From positions 49,963 through 93,818 of the forward strand of contig NZ_JAAFZT010000023.1 in NCBI RefSeq assembly GCF_013336795.1: a DNA stretch of 43,856 nucleotides, read 5' to 3'. The DNA comes from Alteripontixanthobacter muriae (lineage in GTDB: Bacteria; Pseudomonadota; Alphaproteobacteria; Sphingomonadales; Sphingomonadaceae). Positions within the stretch are counted from its first letter, which is position 1. The number at the start of each line of letters is the position of its first letter. The notes under the pieces are model-generated. The model saw only the letters and a program-made list of their open reading frames with translations. It searched no databases and was not told the DNA's origin. Both the position numbers and the translations under genes were made by a program. Positions 1 to 8,236 of the stretch are shown piece by piece.

Positions 1-143
1 CCGTGAGTGTCAGAAATTCGGCGATTATCCGCCGGAAAGCGCGGCCCTTAACGCCAGCATCGCGAATCGTCAACACAAGATGGGGGCAGAGCGCCCGCTT
101 TCAAGGCGCGCTATGGCTTGCGTGCCGCCGTGATCGGACACAG
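1..143. other. No gene seen downstream of mutM
   Basis: This short stretch follows the stop codon of leftward mutM and runs to the window edge. The open frame crossing it on the + strand runs on into mutM antisense and looks like a shadow. In related genomes rpsT (ribosomal protein S20) often follows mutM, so this could be its leader, but no S20 start is visible here. That last point is inference. Confidence 0.4.
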
Positions 144-956
144 CTACTTCTGACATTGAGGGCAGAACCAACTGCTACGGCCGCCCTGAACGATTCGTCT
201 GATAGTGCCCTCGCAACGGTGGCAGGGTTCGCCCTCGCGGCCGTAAACGTCGAAGCGGGTAGCGAAATAGCCGAGCTGTCCATCGGGACGGGCATAGTCG
301 CGCAAAGTTGAACCGCCGTCCGCTATCGACTGATGCAGCACGTCCCGGATGGCCGGCACCAGCCTTGCGAAGGCCGCGCGGCTGACTTTCCCCGCCTGCC
401 TGCGCGGACTGATGCCGCTGCGAAACAACGCCTCGCACACATAGATATTGCCGAGCCCCGCCACGATCCGCTGATCCAGGAGCACGCCCTTGATCGCCGT
501 CTTGCGCCCTCGCGTTGCTGCGTGCAGGTGGCCGGGCGTAAGCAACTCGCCCAGCGGTTCGGGACCCATCGCAGCGAACGGTGGCCAGGCATCCAGAATC
601 GCGCGGTCCACCAGATCGACCGAACCGAATCGCCGCGCATCGTTGAGCGCGAAAATGTGGTCATCTGTATGCAGCACCAGATGATCGTGCCTATCGGGAC
701 GTTCGGGGTCGATCCGCCAGCGCCCGCTCATGCCCAGATGGAAGATCAGCGTGCGACCGCGATCGGTATGCAGCAGCCCGTATTTCGCGCGCCGATCGAG
801 GCCGGTGACCACCGCGCCGGTCATCGCCTGCATCAGGTCGGCGGGAAAGGGCCGGCGCAGATCTGGCCGATTGACGACGACGCGGGTGAGGCGTTCGCCT
901 TCCAGATAGCGGGCGAGCCCGCGCACGGTGGTTTCGACTTCGGGAAGTTCGGGCAT
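144..956 (-). CDS. mutM: Formamidopyrimidine-DNA glycosylase (Fpg/MutM)
   Basis: Bifunctional base-excision-repair glycosylase/AP lyase that removes 8-oxoguanine and other oxidised purines from DNA. The protein is 270 aa, the family's usual size. It starts with the diagnostic MPELPEVE: the N-terminal proline at residue 2 is the catalytic nucleophile and the glutamate after it is also catalytic. The C-terminus carries the four-cysteine zinc finger (CHRC ... CPQC) that binds DNA, ending right at the stop. I chose 956 as start because the open frame reads 18 residues further upstream but Pro2 must be N-terminal. It is divergent from ubiE with about 70 bp between the two starts, so both promoters must lie there. 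Confidence 0.97.
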   Translation of the reverse strand: MPELPEVETTVRGLARYLEGERLTRVVVNRPDLRRPFPADLMQAMTGAVVTGLDRRAKYGLLHTDRGRTLIFHLGMSGRWRIDPERPDRHDHLVLHTDDHIFALNDARRFGSVDLVDRAILDAWPPFAAMGPEPLGELLTPGHLHAATRGRKTAIKGVLLDQRIVAGLGNIYVCEALFRSGISPRRQAGKVSRAAFARLVPAIRDVLHQSIADGGSTLRDYARPDGQLGYFATRFDVYGREGEPCHRCEGTIRRIVQGGRSSWFCPQCQK

Positions 957-1029
957 GGTGGCCTTTGCGGGTTTCGGCCACGCCTTTAACACCCTTTGCG
1001 CCTCGCACAATTGTCCCTATGGCACGGCC

Positions 1030-1785
1030 ATGAACGGTGAAGAGAACAGCCGCGTTTCCTTCGGATACGAAGATGTCGATCCGGCGGAGAAGACGCGGCG
1101 CGTCGGTGCGGTATTTTCCGGAGTGGCGGCAAAATACGACATCATGAACGATGCCATGTCGGGCGGCATGCACCGGCTGTGGAAGGACCGCTTCGTGCGC
1201 CGGGTGAAACCGCAGCCGGGCGAGGCGATTCTCGACATGGCGGGCGGCACGGGCGACATCGCCTTCCGCATGGCGGCGCGCGGCGCCGATGTGACCGTAT
1301 CCGACATCAACCAGGAAATGCTGGATGTCGGCATGGAGCGAGCGGCGCGGAAGGCATCTGGCGGAGGCATGGATTCGCTGGTGTGGTCGCGTCAGAATGC
1401 CGAGGAACTGTCCTTCGCGTCGCGCAGCTTCGATGCGTATACTATCGCCTTCGGCATCAGGAACGTGACGCGGATCGATAGCGCCCTTGCCGAAGCGCAT
1501 CGGGTGCTGAAGTTCGGCGGGCGGTTCTTCTGCCTCGAGTTCTCGACCACCGAATGGCCGGGCTTCAAGGAAGCCTACGATCTCTATTCGCACCAGCTTG
1601 TGCCGCGCATCGGCAAGGTCATAGCGGGCGATGCCGAAAGCTATCGTTATCTCGTCGAGTCGATCCGCCGCTTTCCGACCATGCCGCAGTTCGAGCAGAT
1701 GATCCGGGATGCAGGGTTCGTGCGGACACGGGTCGAACCGATCATGGGCGGGTTGGTCGCCATTCATTCCGGCTGGAAGACCTGA
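1030..1785 (+). CDS. ubiE: Ubiquinone/menaquinone biosynthesis C-methyltransferase UbiE
   Basis: SAM-dependent C-methyltransferase that methylates the benzoquinol ring in ubiquinone synthesis (and demethylmenaquinol where menaquinone is made). The 251-aa product has the Class I Rossmann SAM site ILDMAGGTGDIAFRMA and the UbiE signatures VFSGVAAKYDIMND near the N-terminus and YTIAFGIRNVTR in the middle. The open frame extends about 34 codons further upstream, but the family N-terminus fits the ATG at 1030. It is followed 5 bp later by ubiB on the same strand, so the two ubiquinone genes are very likely one transcript. Confidence 0.96.
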   Translation: MNGEENSRVSFGYEDVDPAEKTRRVGAVFSGVAAKYDIMNDAMSGGMHRLWKDRFVRRVKPQPGEAILDMAGGTGDIAFRMAARGADVTVSDINQEMLDVGMERAARKASGGGMDSLVWSRQNAEELSFASRSFDAYTIAFGIRNVTRIDSALAEAHRVLKFGGRFFCLEFSTTEWPGFKEAYDLYSHQLVPRIGKVIAGDAESYRYLVESIRRFPTMPQFEQMIRDAGFVRTRVEPIMGGLVAIHSGWKT

Positions 1786-1790
1786 ATTAG

Positions 1791-3356
1791 GTGGCAAGAA
1801 CCGCAACACATATCTGGCGCCTGCTGAGTTGGGGCCGCACCCTGGCACGCCACGGCGCCCTGCGCGGTATCGAGGCCGACCCGAACACGCCACCGCAGGT
1901 CCGCCGGCTGACCCGCATCGCCCGCTTCGGCACGCGCCAGCCGCGGCGGCCGGACTATGCCGGGGCTTTCCGCGCCATCGGTCCCGCCGCGATCAAACTG
2001 GGCCAGACGCTGGCGACGAGGCCCGATATCGTCGGCGAGGAAGCGGCGCATAATCTGCTCAGCCTGCAGGACAGCTTGCCGCCGGTCGCCTTCGAACAGA
2101 TCCGCATGGCGATCGAGGCGAGCTTCGACGCGCCGCTGGAGGCTCTTTTCAGTTCCATCGATCCCGTGCCGGTGGGTGCGGCCAGCATCGCTCAGGTGCA
2201 TCGCGCGGTGACGACAGACGGGCGCGATGTTGCGGTCAAGGTGCTGAGGCCCGGCATACGCGAACAATTCGCCCGCGACATCGTGACCTATGAATGGGCG
2301 GCGGCGCATCTGGAAGGATTGGGCGGGGAAGCCGCGCGGCTGCGTCCGGCGCTCACCATCGCCAATTTCAAGCGCTGGACCCATCGCGAACTCGACCTGC
2401 GGCGCGAGGCTGCATCGGCCAGCGAATTGGCGGAATCGATGCATGCGGTGGCCGGATACAAGGTGCCGCAGATCGATTGGGACCGTACCAACGGCAGGGT
2501 CCTGACCCTGGAATGGGTGGATGGCATCAAGATCGCCAATCGCGATGCGCTGATTGCAGCCGGACACGATCTGCCCGACCTTGCCCGGCGGCTGGTGCTG
2601 GCCTTTCTGGCCCAGGCCATCAGCGCCGGTTACTTTCACGCCGACATGCACCAGGGCAATCTGTTCGTGCGCGGCGACGGTACGATCGTCGCCATCGATT
2701 TCGGCATCATGGGCCGGATCGACCGGCGCGCGCGGCAGTGGCTGGCGGAGATCCTCTATGGCCTGACCACAGGCGATTATCGCCGGGTAGCGGAAATCCA
2801 TTTCGAGGCGCAGTATGTGCCGAGCTACCACTCGGTCGATGAATTCGCGACGGCATTGCGCGCCGTGGGCGAGCCCATGCGCGGCAAGCCGGTCAGCGAA
2901 CTCAGCGTCGGGCAGATGCTGGACGGATTGTTCGCCATCACCCGCGATTTCGACATGCAGACCCAGCCGCATTTGCTGCTGCTGCAGAAGACGATGGTGA
3001 TGGTCGAAGGCATCGCAACCCAGCTCGATCCCGAGATCAACATGTGGGACGTATCCGCGCCCTTCGTTCGCGAATGGATCCGCGACGAACTGGGGCCGGA
3101 AGCCGCACTGGCTCAGCGCATCCGCGCCGATGTCACCACCCTGCTCGGCCTTCCGGATCTCGTGCGGCGGGTGGAGGAACGCTTCCCACCACGCGGCGGC
3201 GCGCCCGAACAGCCGCCATTGCCCGACGTCGAACTGGTTTGGGAGCGGCGGCGTAGAGACGCAGGTTCCGGTAGCAATTGGTTCGGTTATGCCGTCGCCG
3301 CAGCAATCGGCGGCGGGGCTGTAGCCCTGGCCGCCGTGCTGGGCATCACATTTTAG
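1791..3356 (+). CDS. ubiB: UbiB, ABC1/ADCK-type atypical kinase for ubiquinone biosynthesis
   Basis: A 521-aa member of the UbiB/ADCK family, membrane-associated ATPase/kinase-like proteins required for ubiquinone biosynthesis. The sequence shows the family's IKLGQ(T)LATRPD segment (the KxGQ motif), the Ala-rich nucleotide loop in GAASIAQVHRA, the catalytic-loop-like YFHADMHQGNLFV and the metal-binding AIDFGIMGR (DFG). The C-terminus ends in a hydrophobic Gly/Ala-rich segment typical of the membrane anchor. Start is GTG at 1791, five bases after the ubiE stop. Its TAG stop overlaps the stop of the convergent downstream gene by a few bases, so the two transcripts meet tail to tail with no terminator between them. 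Confidence 0.93.
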   Translation: MARTATHIWRLLSWGRTLARHGALRGIEADPNTPPQVRRLTRIARFGTRQPRRPDYAGAFRAIGPAAIKLGQTLATRPDIVGEEAAHNLLSLQDSLPPVAFEQIRMAIEASFDAPLEALFSSIDPVPVGAASIAQVHRAVTTDGRDVAVKVLRPGIREQFARDIVTYEWAAAHLEGLGGEAARLRPALTIANFKRWTHRELDLRREAASASELAESMHAVAGYKVPQIDWDRTNGRVLTLEWVDGIKIANRDALIAAGHDLPDLARRLVLAFLAQAISAGYFHADMHQGNLFVRGDGTIVAIDFGIMGRIDRRARQWLAEILYGLTTGDYRRVAEIHFEAQYVPSYHSVDEFATALRAVGEPMRGKPVSELSVGQMLDGLFAITRDFDMQTQPHLLLLQKTMVMVEGIATQLDPEINMWDVSAPFVREWIRDELGPEAALAQRIRADVTTLLGLPDLVRRVEERFPPRGGAPEQPPLPDVELVWERRRRDAGSGSNWFGYAVAAAIGGGAVALAAVLGITF

Positions 3357-3766
3357 CGGCCAAGCTGGCGGTTCAACCCGCCGGCGAAAGCCTGATGCGG
3401 CAGCATGCGATAGGCTGCAAGACACAGCGCCACGGCCAGTGCTTCAACTAGCATCGGTGCCCAGAAGCCATCATAGGGCTCGACCGCAATGGCATTGATC
3501 GCCCGGCCGACGAAGGCGATGGCGAACAAAGCCGCCGATATCAGCAGGGGATCGCCCTTGCGCCGCCATGCGCCCCAGATCATGCACGCGCCCGCAACGA
3601 TGAAGAAGGCCGTCATGTCGGCGCGGATCGTAGCCAGCCCTTCGACACCTGAGGTCGCAAGCCCGAAATCCTCCGCCGAACTGGCGGGCGTGAGCAGGAA
3701 ACCGATGCCGAGGAACACGAAGAACAGGCCGGCGACGAACAGCAGGGCAGTGAGTATAAGGCGCAT
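3353..3766 (-). CDS. Small four-helix membrane protein, DUF4345-like
   Basis: A 137-aa hydrophobic protein with four predicted membrane segments: an N-terminal helix after MRLILTALLF, a second around FFIVAGACMIWGAW, a third around ISAALFAIAFVGR and a fourth around MLVEALAVALCLA. The pattern with a short conserved R(A)DM between helices 1 and 2 and GRAINAI after helix 3 resembles the DUF4345 family, whose function is unknown. I chose the ATG at 3766 because it has a GGAG ribosome-binding site about 7 bp upstream; the open frame continues 18 codons further. Its TAA overlaps the ubiB stop. Confidence 0.75.
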   Translation of the reverse strand: MRLILTALLFVAGLFFVFLGIGFLLTPASSAEDFGLATSGVEGLATIRADMTAFFIVAGACMIWGAWRRKGDPLLISAALFAIAFVGRAINAIAVEPYDGFWAPMLVEALAVALCLAAYRMLPHQAFAGGLNRQLGR

Positions 3767-4014
3767 CGAAGTCTCCAGAAGCAGAAGCGCCTTCATGCCC
3801 GATGCGCGCATGGGAAGCAAAAATTAACCAGCGCTTGGCAAGGGGTAGGGGGAAACGCTAGGTATTCTGGCATCGAGATTGGGTAATGAGCAGGGCGCGC
3901 CGTGCGGGGGCGCGAATTCTGCGGTTCGGGAAGGGGGGACATGAGGTTGATCGTATCTTGCCTGACGAACCGGCCTGCCTGCCAGATTTCCGCCCTTTGC
4001 TCCAAAGGATCGCA
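3767..4014. promoter_or_regulatory. Divergent intergenic region before coaBC
   Basis: About 250 bp between the DUF4345-like start (leftward) and coaBC (rightward). The coaBC frame stays open back to about 3886, but the ribosome-binding site AAAGGA at 4004-4009 directly in front of the tandem ATGATG at 4015-4020 argues that this is leader sequence. No convincing -35/-10 pair was identified by eye. Confidence 0.4.
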
Positions 4015-5769
4015 ATGATGGACGAGCTGCGTATCCTGCTGGTCGTAGGTGGAGGCATCGCCGCCTATAAGTCCTGCGAATTGGTGCGCCTGATCCGCAA
4101 GGGTGCGGAAAGCGCCGGCGGCACGGTGCGCGGCAACGTGACCTGCGTGCTGACCGAGGGCGGCAGCCAGTTCGTCACGCCGATGGCGCTGGCCGCGCTC
4201 AGCGAAAATCCGGTTCATACCACCTTGTGGGATCTGAAGGACGAGGTCGAGATGGGCCACATCCAGCTCAGCCGCCAGGCCGATCTCGTCGTCGTATGCC
4301 CTGCCACGGCCAATATGCTGGCCAAGATGACGGCAGGCATTGCCGACGATCTCGCGACTACCCTGATCCTCGCCACCGACAAGCCGGTCATGGCCGTGCC
4401 CGCGATGAATGTGCGGATGTGGAACCACGAGGCAACGCAGCGCAATGTCGCGTGGCTGCGGCAGGCGGGCGTGCACGTCGTGGAGCCGGACATCGGCGCC
4501 ATGGCCTGCGGCGAGTTCGGCCCCGGACGCCTGCCGGAACCGGCGGCGGTGTGGGCAGAGATCGCTGCCATGTTCGGGCTGGAAACGGAAGAACAGGCAC
4601 CTGCTGTCGCCGAAGTGCCGGTTCCCGCCGACAGGAAGGCTTTCTTGACGACGGACGACCTCGCGAGCGAGGCGCTGGAGCCGGAAGCCGAGACAGAAAC
4701 CCGCAGCGGGGGGCTCGGCGGATTGCTGTCATCGCTGATCGCCCGCAAGACACCGCGCCGCCTCGCCGAGCGCGAAGATGACGATTATCCCGACGATCAT
4801 GAACAGGCGGACGAGGACCATTGGCCCGGGCCTGAGGAGCATGATCAAGTCGAACTTCCGGAACCGGACCTTACCGGGCCTCTGCTGGCGGGGAAGGGCG
4901 CGGCACGATCGGCACCGCCGACCGACCCCGATGCGATCAATCACAGCGTGTCGACAGGAGCGGGGCAGGCGCGGCCGCAGCCCCTGAACATGTCCATGGA
5001 TGCGGCGGTCACGGCTGCTCTGTCGCCCGCGACGCAAGCTGATCCGCTGGACGGCCAACCGGCGTTCGAAACCGATCCCGAGCACCGCCCGCTTTATGGC
5101 CGGCATGTACTGGTCACCGCCGGGCCGACCTGGGAGGCTATCGATCCGGTACGCTATATCGCCAATCGGTCTAGCGGTCGGCAGGGTTTCGCGATCGCCG
5201 CCGCGGCTGCCGATGCGGGCGCACGGGTAACGCTTGTCGCAGGCCCGGTGGCCTTGCCCACGCCGCACGGAGTGGACAGGATCGACGTGGAGTCGGCTCG
5301 CGACATGGCCGATGCGGTGAAGGCGTCGCTTCCCGCCGAAATCGCCGTGATGGTGGCAGCGGTGGCCGATTGGCGCAGCCGCGATGTGGCCGAGCAGAAG
5401 ATGAAGAAGCGCGGTTCTGCGCCTCCGGCGATCATGCTGACGGAAAATCCCGACATTCTTTCCAGCGTAGCTGGCAGTGCGAACAAGCCGCCGCTGCTGG
5501 TCGGCTTTGCCGCCGAAACGCAGGACGTGCTCGAAAACGCCGTCGCCAAGCGCAAGCGCAAGGGCGCGGACTGGATCATTGCCAATGACGTGTCCGGTGC
5601 GGTGGGCGAGAGCGTGATGGGCGGGGCGATGAACGCAGTGCATATCGTGACCGAACACGGGGTGGAAAGCCTTGACGAAATGCCAAAGGAAGACGTCGCT
5701 TTCGAACTGGTCGAGCGGATGGCCGACTGGCTCAAGAACCGCGAATCGCATGGCGATTACGATGCCTGA
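4015..5769 (+). CDS. coaBC: Bifunctional CoaBC with a long acidic inter-domain linker
   Basis: Makes 4'-phosphopantetheine for coenzyme A in two steps: CoaB ligates cysteine to phosphopantothenate using CTP and CoaC decarboxylates the product using FMN. The CoaC domain (residues about 1-187) shows [14 protein letters not shown], the catalytic histidine in MGHIQLSR, the PAMNVRMW motif and the cysteine flap [16 protein letters not shown]. The CoaB domain (about 360-584) begins with [15 protein letters not shown] and carries [12 protein letters not shown]. Usual CoaBC is about 400 aa; here it is 584 aa because about 170 low-complexity residues, rich in Asp, Glu, Pro and Ala, lie between the domains. 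Frame is maintained throughout, so this is an insertion, not a frameshift. ATG at 4015 or 4018. dut overlaps its 3' end. Confidence 0.95.
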   Translation: MMDELRILLVVGGGIAAYKSCELVRLIRKGAESAGGTVRGNVTCVLTEGGSQFVTPMALAALSENPVHTTLWDLKDEVEMGHIQLSRQADLVVVCPATANMLAKMTAGIADDLATTLILATDKPVMAVPAMNVRMWNHEATQRNVAWLRQAGVHVVEPDIGAMACGEFGPGRLPEPAAVWAEIAAMFGLETEEQAPAVAEVPVPADRKAFLTTDDLASEALEPEAETETRSGGLGGLLSSLIARKTPRRLAEREDDDYPDDHEQADEDHWPGPEEHDQVELPEPDLTGPLLAGKGAARSAPPTDPDAINHSVSTGAGQARPQPLNMSMDAAVTAALSPATQADPLDGQPAFETDPEHRPLYGRHVLVTAGPTWEAIDPVRYIANRSSGRQGFAIAAAAADAGARVTLVAGPVALPTPHGVDRIDVESARDMADAVKASLPAEIAVMVAAVADWRSRDVAEQKMKKRGSAPPAIMLTENPDILSSVAGSANKPPLLVGFAAETQDVLENAVAKRKRKGADWIIANDVSGAVGESVMGGAMNAVHIVTEHGVESLDEMPKEDVAFELVERMADWLKNRESHGDYDA

Positions 5770-6238
5770 CCCGGTTTCCATCAAGCTCGTGCGTCTGCCT
5801 CATGCCGGGGGATTGCCGCTGCCCGCCTATGCCACGGCGGGTGCTGCCGGCATGGACGTCGTGTCGGCCGAAGATATCGTGCTGGGCGTCAGGCAGCGCC
5901 ATGCGGTGGCAACCGGGTTGCGCTTGGCGATCCCGCATGGCTACGAGATACAGGTGCGGCCAAGGTCAGGCCTGGCGTTGAAGCACGGCATTACGGTGCC
6001 GAACAGTCCGGGAACTATCGATTCCGACTACCGGGGCGAGTTGAAGATCATTCTGATCAATCACGGTGACGAGGACTTCAAAATCATGCGCGGTGATCGT
6101 ATCGCGCAGCTGGTCGTAGCCCCGGTAACGCAGGGCGCGTGGCATGAGGTCGACGCACTGGATGAAACCGACCGGGGTGAGCGGGGCTTCGGCTCGACCG
6201 GCGGCAGCGATGCGTTGCGCGATCAGGCCAGCTCCTAA
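5762..6238 (+). CDS. dut: Deoxyuridine 5'-triphosphate nucleotidohydrolase (dUTPase)
   Basis: Hydrolyses dUTP to dUMP and pyrophosphate, keeping uracil out of DNA and supplying dUMP for thymidylate synthesis. The 158-aa trimeric-type protein has all five family motifs in order: [29 protein letters not shown] (with the catalytic-water Asp), RGDRIAQLV and the C-terminal P-loop-like [10 protein letters not shown]. The ATG at 5762 overlaps the coaBC stop by 8 bp, so it is translationally coupled; the frame extends further upstream inside coaBC but the family start fits here. Pairing of coaBC and dut is common in this group. Confidence 0.96.
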   Translation: MPDPVSIKLVRLPHAGGLPLPAYATAGAAGMDVVSAEDIVLGVRQRHAVATGLRLAIPHGYEIQVRPRSGLALKHGITVPNSPGTIDSDYRGELKIILINHGDEDFKIMRGDRIAQLVVAPVTQGAWHEVDALDETDRGERGFGSTGGSDALRDQASS

Positions 6239-6246
6239 CGCTTAGC

Positions 6247-6279
6247 AAAAAGGCGGACCCGTTGCCGGGCCCGCCTTCC
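6247..6279. terminator. Bidirectional hairpin terminator after dut
   Basis: Stem AAGGCGG at 6250-6256 pairs with CCGCCTT at 6271-6277. It continues inward as CCCG/CGGG with one mismatch and a four-base loop. A run of A on the left gives a T-tract for the leftward transcript. It sits between the convergent dut and the lipoprotein gene and probably serves both. Confidence 0.8.
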
Positions 6280-6304
6280 TTGGTGATCCTGTTGCGATCC
6301 GCTG

Positions 6305-7006
6305 TCAGTCGATGCGGCGAACCTTCTTTTCTTCAGGCGCGATGGAGATGCGCACCGTCTCGCCCGACTGCCCCGGAAAGTCGGTGAACATCGCGTCCAC
6401 CAGGTTCGGCACCAGATATTGCAGCCGGTTCGATGTCGACACGGCCTCGGCCTCGCCTTCGAACAGGCGTTGGCCATCGACACGTCGGTCAATCTTCAAA
6501 TCGATGCCGCTGGTGTAGACGGTGTAGCTGCGAATATCCGGCTGGCTGAAGAACGGATCGTAAAAGCCGTAGCCCCAACTGCGGCCGTAATAGCCAAGGC
6601 GCGACCTGTAGAAGGGCGACACCCGGCCGTAGCGGTACCAGGGCGAATAGAACGGATCGGCGAAACCGGTCGACCGGATGCGTTCACGCCCGTTGCTGAC
6701 ACCGTAATCGAAACGGACCAGCAGATCAGCATTTGCGGGATCGGCTTCCGTATAGCCAAGCCGCTGCATTTCAGCCTCGACATAATCGGCATAGAGCGCA
6801 AATTCGAGCCCGCCCTGCATCTCGGCATCGTCGGGAACAACGGCAAAGGTCGTGCCGGTGGGTGCCGGAAGCTGCGTGCGGAAACGCGAGACATCGGCGT
6901 TGAACGGAGTGGCGCAAGCAGCAAGCCCGGCCAGCATCAACGGTGCTGCTGCCAGTTTCAGGCGGCGACCCCATCGGAGCGCATTGTTGTTGGATGTGGT
7001 CGTCAT
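6305..7006 (-). CDS. DUF4136-type outer-membrane lipoprotein
   Basis: A 233-aa secreted lipoprotein. After a basic N-terminus with RWGRRLKLAAAP comes a hydrophobic stretch and the lipobox LAGLAAC, so it should be lipid-anchored by signal peptidase II. The mature part begins TPFNADVSRFRTQLP and contains GTTFAVVPDD and YADYVEAEMQRLGY, the pattern of DUF4136 lipoproteins (family of unknown function). The middle is strikingly rich in Tyr, Phe, Arg and Gly (about residues 120-165). I chose ATG 7006, which has an AGGGGA-type ribosome-binding site just upstream, over the ATG nine codons earlier. It stands alone, facing dut. Confidence 0.82.
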   Translation of the reverse strand: MTTTSNNNALRWGRRLKLAAAPLMLAGLAACATPFNADVSRFRTQLPAPTGTTFAVVPDDAEMQGGLEFALYADYVEAEMQRLGYTEADPANADLLVRFDYGVSNGRERIRSTGFADPFYSPWYRYGRVSPFYRSRLGYYGRSWGYGFYDPFFSQPDIRSYTVYTSGIDLKIDRRVDGQRLFEGEAEAVSTSNRLQYLVPNLVDAMFTDFPGQSGETVRISIAPEEKKVRRID

Positions 7007-7176
7007 GGAATATCCCCTATGAACAGGAGCCATCCCTGTTTCGGGTCAGGACAGCGCCGTAGCGGTTCTTCTATGAGACGAACCGTGAACCCAATTTGAA
7101 TATAGAGCTTGCGCTTTGTTAAGAGCAAGTACCATGCCAGAAACGCTGCGACACCTTATGGGTTCCCCTGGCGAGG

Positions 7177-8199
7177 TCAGCCGCGCACGAGCCCGAGTGC
7201 TGAATAGGTCGCGGCCAGCGTAGGCTGCGCCAGCTCACGTGCACGCGCAGCACCGCGCGCCAGAATGGCATCGAGCGCCTCGCCATCGCCGATCAATTCG
7301 CGGAAACGGGCGTTGATCGGGACAAGGTGCTCCACCATGACTTCCGCAAGCGCGGGCTTGAAGGTGCCAAAGCCCTGTCCGCCGAACTGACGCAGCACCT
7401 CTGATGGCTCGCACCCGGCAAGGGCGGCGTAGATCGTCACAAGGTTGCGGGCCTCGGCGCGGTCCTCCAGCCCGGCCATTTCGGAGGGCAGGGGTTCGGC
7501 GTCTGTGCGGGCCTTCTTGATCTTGCGGGTGATGGTGTCGCCGTCATCGGTCAGATCGATCCGTGCCATTTCGGAAGGGTCGGACTTGCTCATCTTGGCG
7601 TTACCGTCACGCAGGCTCATGATGCGGGCGGCTTCGGGCGGGACGATCGGTTCGGGCAGAGTAAAGACGGCACTTCCATCCCCCTCGGGCGCGAAATCAT
7701 TGTTGAACTTCTGCGCTATGTCGCGCGCCAATTCCAGATGCTGTTTCTGGTCGTCGCCCACCGGAACATGCGTTGCCTGGTACAGCAGCACGTCGGCCGC
7801 CTGCAGGACAGGATAGGTGAACAGCGCGACGCTGGCGCCTTCGCGGTTCTTGCCCGACTTGTCCTTGAACTGCGTCATGCGGTTCAGCCAGCCCATACGG
7901 GCCGTGCCGGTCAGCAGCCATTGCAGTTCCGCATGCTGCGGCACCTGTGCCTGGTTGAACAGGATGGAACGCACCGGATCGATCCCGCAAGCGACGAGGG
8001 CGGCCGCCATCTCCCGCGTACCGATCCGCAAGGTGGCGGGGTCGTGCGGCATCGAAATCGCGTGCAGATCGGCCAGGAAGAACAAGCACTGCCCATCATC
8101 CGCAATTTCGTCCTGCATTCGGACCCAGTTGCGGATTGCACCCAGATAATTGCCGAGATGCAGATTGCCCGTGGGCTGGATGCCGGAAACGACGCGCAT
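7177..8199 (-). CDS. trpS: Tryptophanyl-tRNA synthetase
   Basis: Class Ic aminoacyl-tRNA synthetase that charges tRNA-Trp. The 340-aa protein has the HIGH-type signature in SGIQPTGNLHLGNYLGA at the N-terminus and the KMSKS loop as NAKMSKSDPSE in the middle, with VPVGDDQKQHLEL before it, all typical of bacterial TrpS. Start 8199 gives MRVVSGIQPTG, the normal N-terminus; the open frame runs about 48 codons further upstream without similarity. It lies 37 bp downstream of murJ on the same strand, so secB-murJ-trpS are likely co-transcribed. Confidence 0.97.
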   Translation of the reverse strand: MRVVSGIQPTGNLHLGNYLGAIRNWVRMQDEIADDGQCLFFLADLHAISMPHDPATLRIGTREMAAALVACGIDPVRSILFNQAQVPQHAELQWLLTGTARMGWLNRMTQFKDKSGKNREGASVALFTYPVLQAADVLLYQATHVPVGDDQKQHLELARDIAQKFNNDFAPEGDGSAVFTLPEPIVPPEAARIMSLRDGNAKMSKSDPSEMARIDLTDDGDTITRKIKKARTDAEPLPSEMAGLEDRAEARNLVTIYAALAGCEPSEVLRQFGGQGFGTFKPALAEVMVEHLVPINARFRELIGDGEALDAILARGAARARELAQPTLAATYSALGLVRG

Positions 8200-8236
8200 T
8201 GGATTCCTCAGTCTGATATGTGAGAGCGTAGCCCGA

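Noticed and set aside
1764-3425. 553-codon leftward frame
   Set aside because: Antisense to ubiB, which has all family motifs; a shadow caused by codon bias.
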